From Clostridium sp. UBA4108 (GTDB lineage Bacteria; Bacillota; Clostridia; Clostridiales; Clostridiaceae): a DNA stretch of 15,907 nt. The stretch lies in NCBI GenBank assembly GCA_002381695.1, contig DFXM01000005.1:186-16092 (forward strand), in the 5' to 3' direction. Shown one piece after another: positions 14,994 to 15,907 of this stretch. The translations under genes were made by a program, and so were the position numbers. The notes beneath the pieces were generated by a model. The model made no database searches. It was not told the DNA's origin and saw only the letters and a list, made by a program, of their open reading frames with translations. Position 1 is the first letter of the stretch. Each line of letters begins with the position of its first letter.

Positions 14994-15690
14994 ATATTCT
15001 CTCCCCAATAAATTTATATCCAGTTCCCCATACAGTCTTTATATATTTAGGATGCTTTACATCATCTTTAATTTTTTGACGTAACTCTTTAATGTGAACA
15101 GTAACAGTATTATTTCCTTCAAGGTTTACTTCATCCCACACATTTTCATAAAGTTCTTCTTTAGAAAAGACTCTATTTTCATTTTGTACCATCAACATTA
15201 GAAGTTTAAATTCTTTAGAGGTCAAGTCTATTTCTTCCTTATTTATAAAAACCTTCATCTCTTCTTTTATTATTGTCAAGCCTTCAGTATATTGCCATAT
15301 TTCTCTACTTTCCCTAGCGTCATATTTTTTATATCGCCTAATATTCCTTTCTACTCGTGCCTCTAGTTCTATTAAACTGAAGGGTTTCGTTATATAATCA
15401 TCGGCTCCAATTTTAAGACCCTTGACTTTGTCTAATTCTTCCTTTTTAGCACTTAATATAATAACGGGGACATCTCCTAATAATCTTATATTTTTACATA
15501 CAGTAAAACCGTCCATCTCTGGCAGCATAATATCTAAAATAACTAAATCATAGCTATTCTCTTTAAATTCGTCTAAGCCCTCTCTACCTGTAGATGCCCA
15601 ATTCACACTATAACTTTTTCTTTGAAGATGATTCTTTATAATGTCAGCAATTTCTATGTCATCCTCTACTATTAATATTTTCTCTTTCAT
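14983..15690 (-). CDS. OmpR/PhoB-family response regulator
   Basis: DNA-binding response regulator of 235 residues. The receiver domain has D10/D11 (VEDD), phosphoacceptor D53 (LDIMLPEMDG), S80 and K102 (TKPF), so phosphorylation should work. A winged-helix output domain (about 138-232) contains the usual LTSKEFKLL and TVTVHIKELRQKI...VWGTGYKF segments. The TTG at 15696 is too close to AAGGAG (2 bases); the ATG at 15690 has an 8-base spacer and is chosen. It is first in the regulator-kinase-lipoprotein operon. Targets are unknown; the neighbouring polysaccharide operon is a candidate only because it is adjacent. Confidence 0.94.
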   Translation of the reverse strand: MKEKILIVEDDIEIADIIKNHLQRKSYSVNWASTGREGLDEFKENSYDLVILDIMLPEMDGFTVCKNIRLLGDVPVIILSAKKEELDKVKGLKIGADDYITKPFSLIELEARVERNIRRYKKYDARESREIWQYTEGLTIIKEEMKVFINKEEIDLTSKEFKLLMLMVQNENRVFSKEELYENVWDEVNLEGNNTVTVHIKELRQKIKDDVKHPKYIKTVWGTGYKFIGERIYED

Positions 15691-15907
15691 AAGCAACGCT
15701 CCTTATATTCTAGATTATATATAAACTAAAAATACTCTCTCTAAACTTTATAAATTCTTTATAATTATTGTATCTATAATTATTAAAGTAAAACATATTT
15801 TAAACTTTAACATTAAAATATAATGGGGACAAGCAGTGGAAGCTTTGTGAAAAGTTTAATATTTAGGCCTTGTTTCAAATGATTGTTGATTTTAGAACTA
15901 TATATTA
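15691..15907. other. Upstream region of the two-component operon and window edge
   Basis: About 200 AT-rich bases with no supported gene. On the minus strand a TATAAT (15719 down to 15714) could be the -10 box for the regulator operon, but no good -35 box sits 17 bases upstream. From 15866 the sequence GGCCTTGTTTCAAATGATTG is less A/T-biased and might be the edge of another element that continues outside the window. Confidence 0.4.

Overview
The window looks like chromosomal DNA of a low-GC, spore-former-type Firmicute, most probably a Clostridium-like organism. The DNA is very AT-rich, codons end mostly in A or T, ribosome binding sites are strong AGGAGG types, and TTG/GTG codons occur near several true starts. 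The protein families (DUF2334, a YdaK/PssE-type degenerate GGDEF protein, DUF4367-like lipoprotein) are typical of Bacilli and Clostridia. The species cannot be named from the sequence alone.

Left edge (97-615, minus): a small helix-turn-helix protein with a long coiled coil. It is separated by about 1.06 kb of very AT-rich non-coding DNA (616-1672) from the main operon. That spacer holds a perfect 22-bp direct repeat, three copies of TATGTAGTTT and several inverted repeats.

Centre (1673-12378, plus): ten genes, mostly overlapping or a few bases apart. In order they are a GT-C-like multi-spanning hexose transferase (WsfD-like), a membrane-tethered GH8-like glycosidase, a DUF2334 deacetylase-like protein, a processive GT2 synthase, a BcsB-like partner, a four-helix membrane protein with a degenerate GGDEF domain that keeps its c-di-GMP I-site, UDP-GlcNAc 2-epimerase, a GtrB/CsbB-like polyprenyl-phosphate glycosyltransferase, and a GtrA-like flippase. 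The middle block matches the family content of the Bacillus subtilis ydaJKLMN and Listeria pss exopolysaccharide operons. The reading proposed here is a synthase-dependent exopolysaccharide made from UDP-ManNAc. It would be gated by c-di-GMP binding and decorated outside the membrane with a lipid-carried hexose by the GtrB-GtrA-GT-C set whose members sit at the two ends of the cluster. Polymer identity and sugar donors are inference.

Right side (12417-15690, minus): an OmpR/PhoB-type response regulator, a HAMP-type sensor histidine kinase and a lipoprotein with LolA-like and DUF4367-like parts, in that transcription order. They converge on the polysaccharide operon at a shared 13-bp stem terminator (12379-12409). 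The last 200 bases hold the upstream region of this regulatory operon and no gene that can be supported. No tRNA, rRNA, CRISPR array or complete mobile element was seen.
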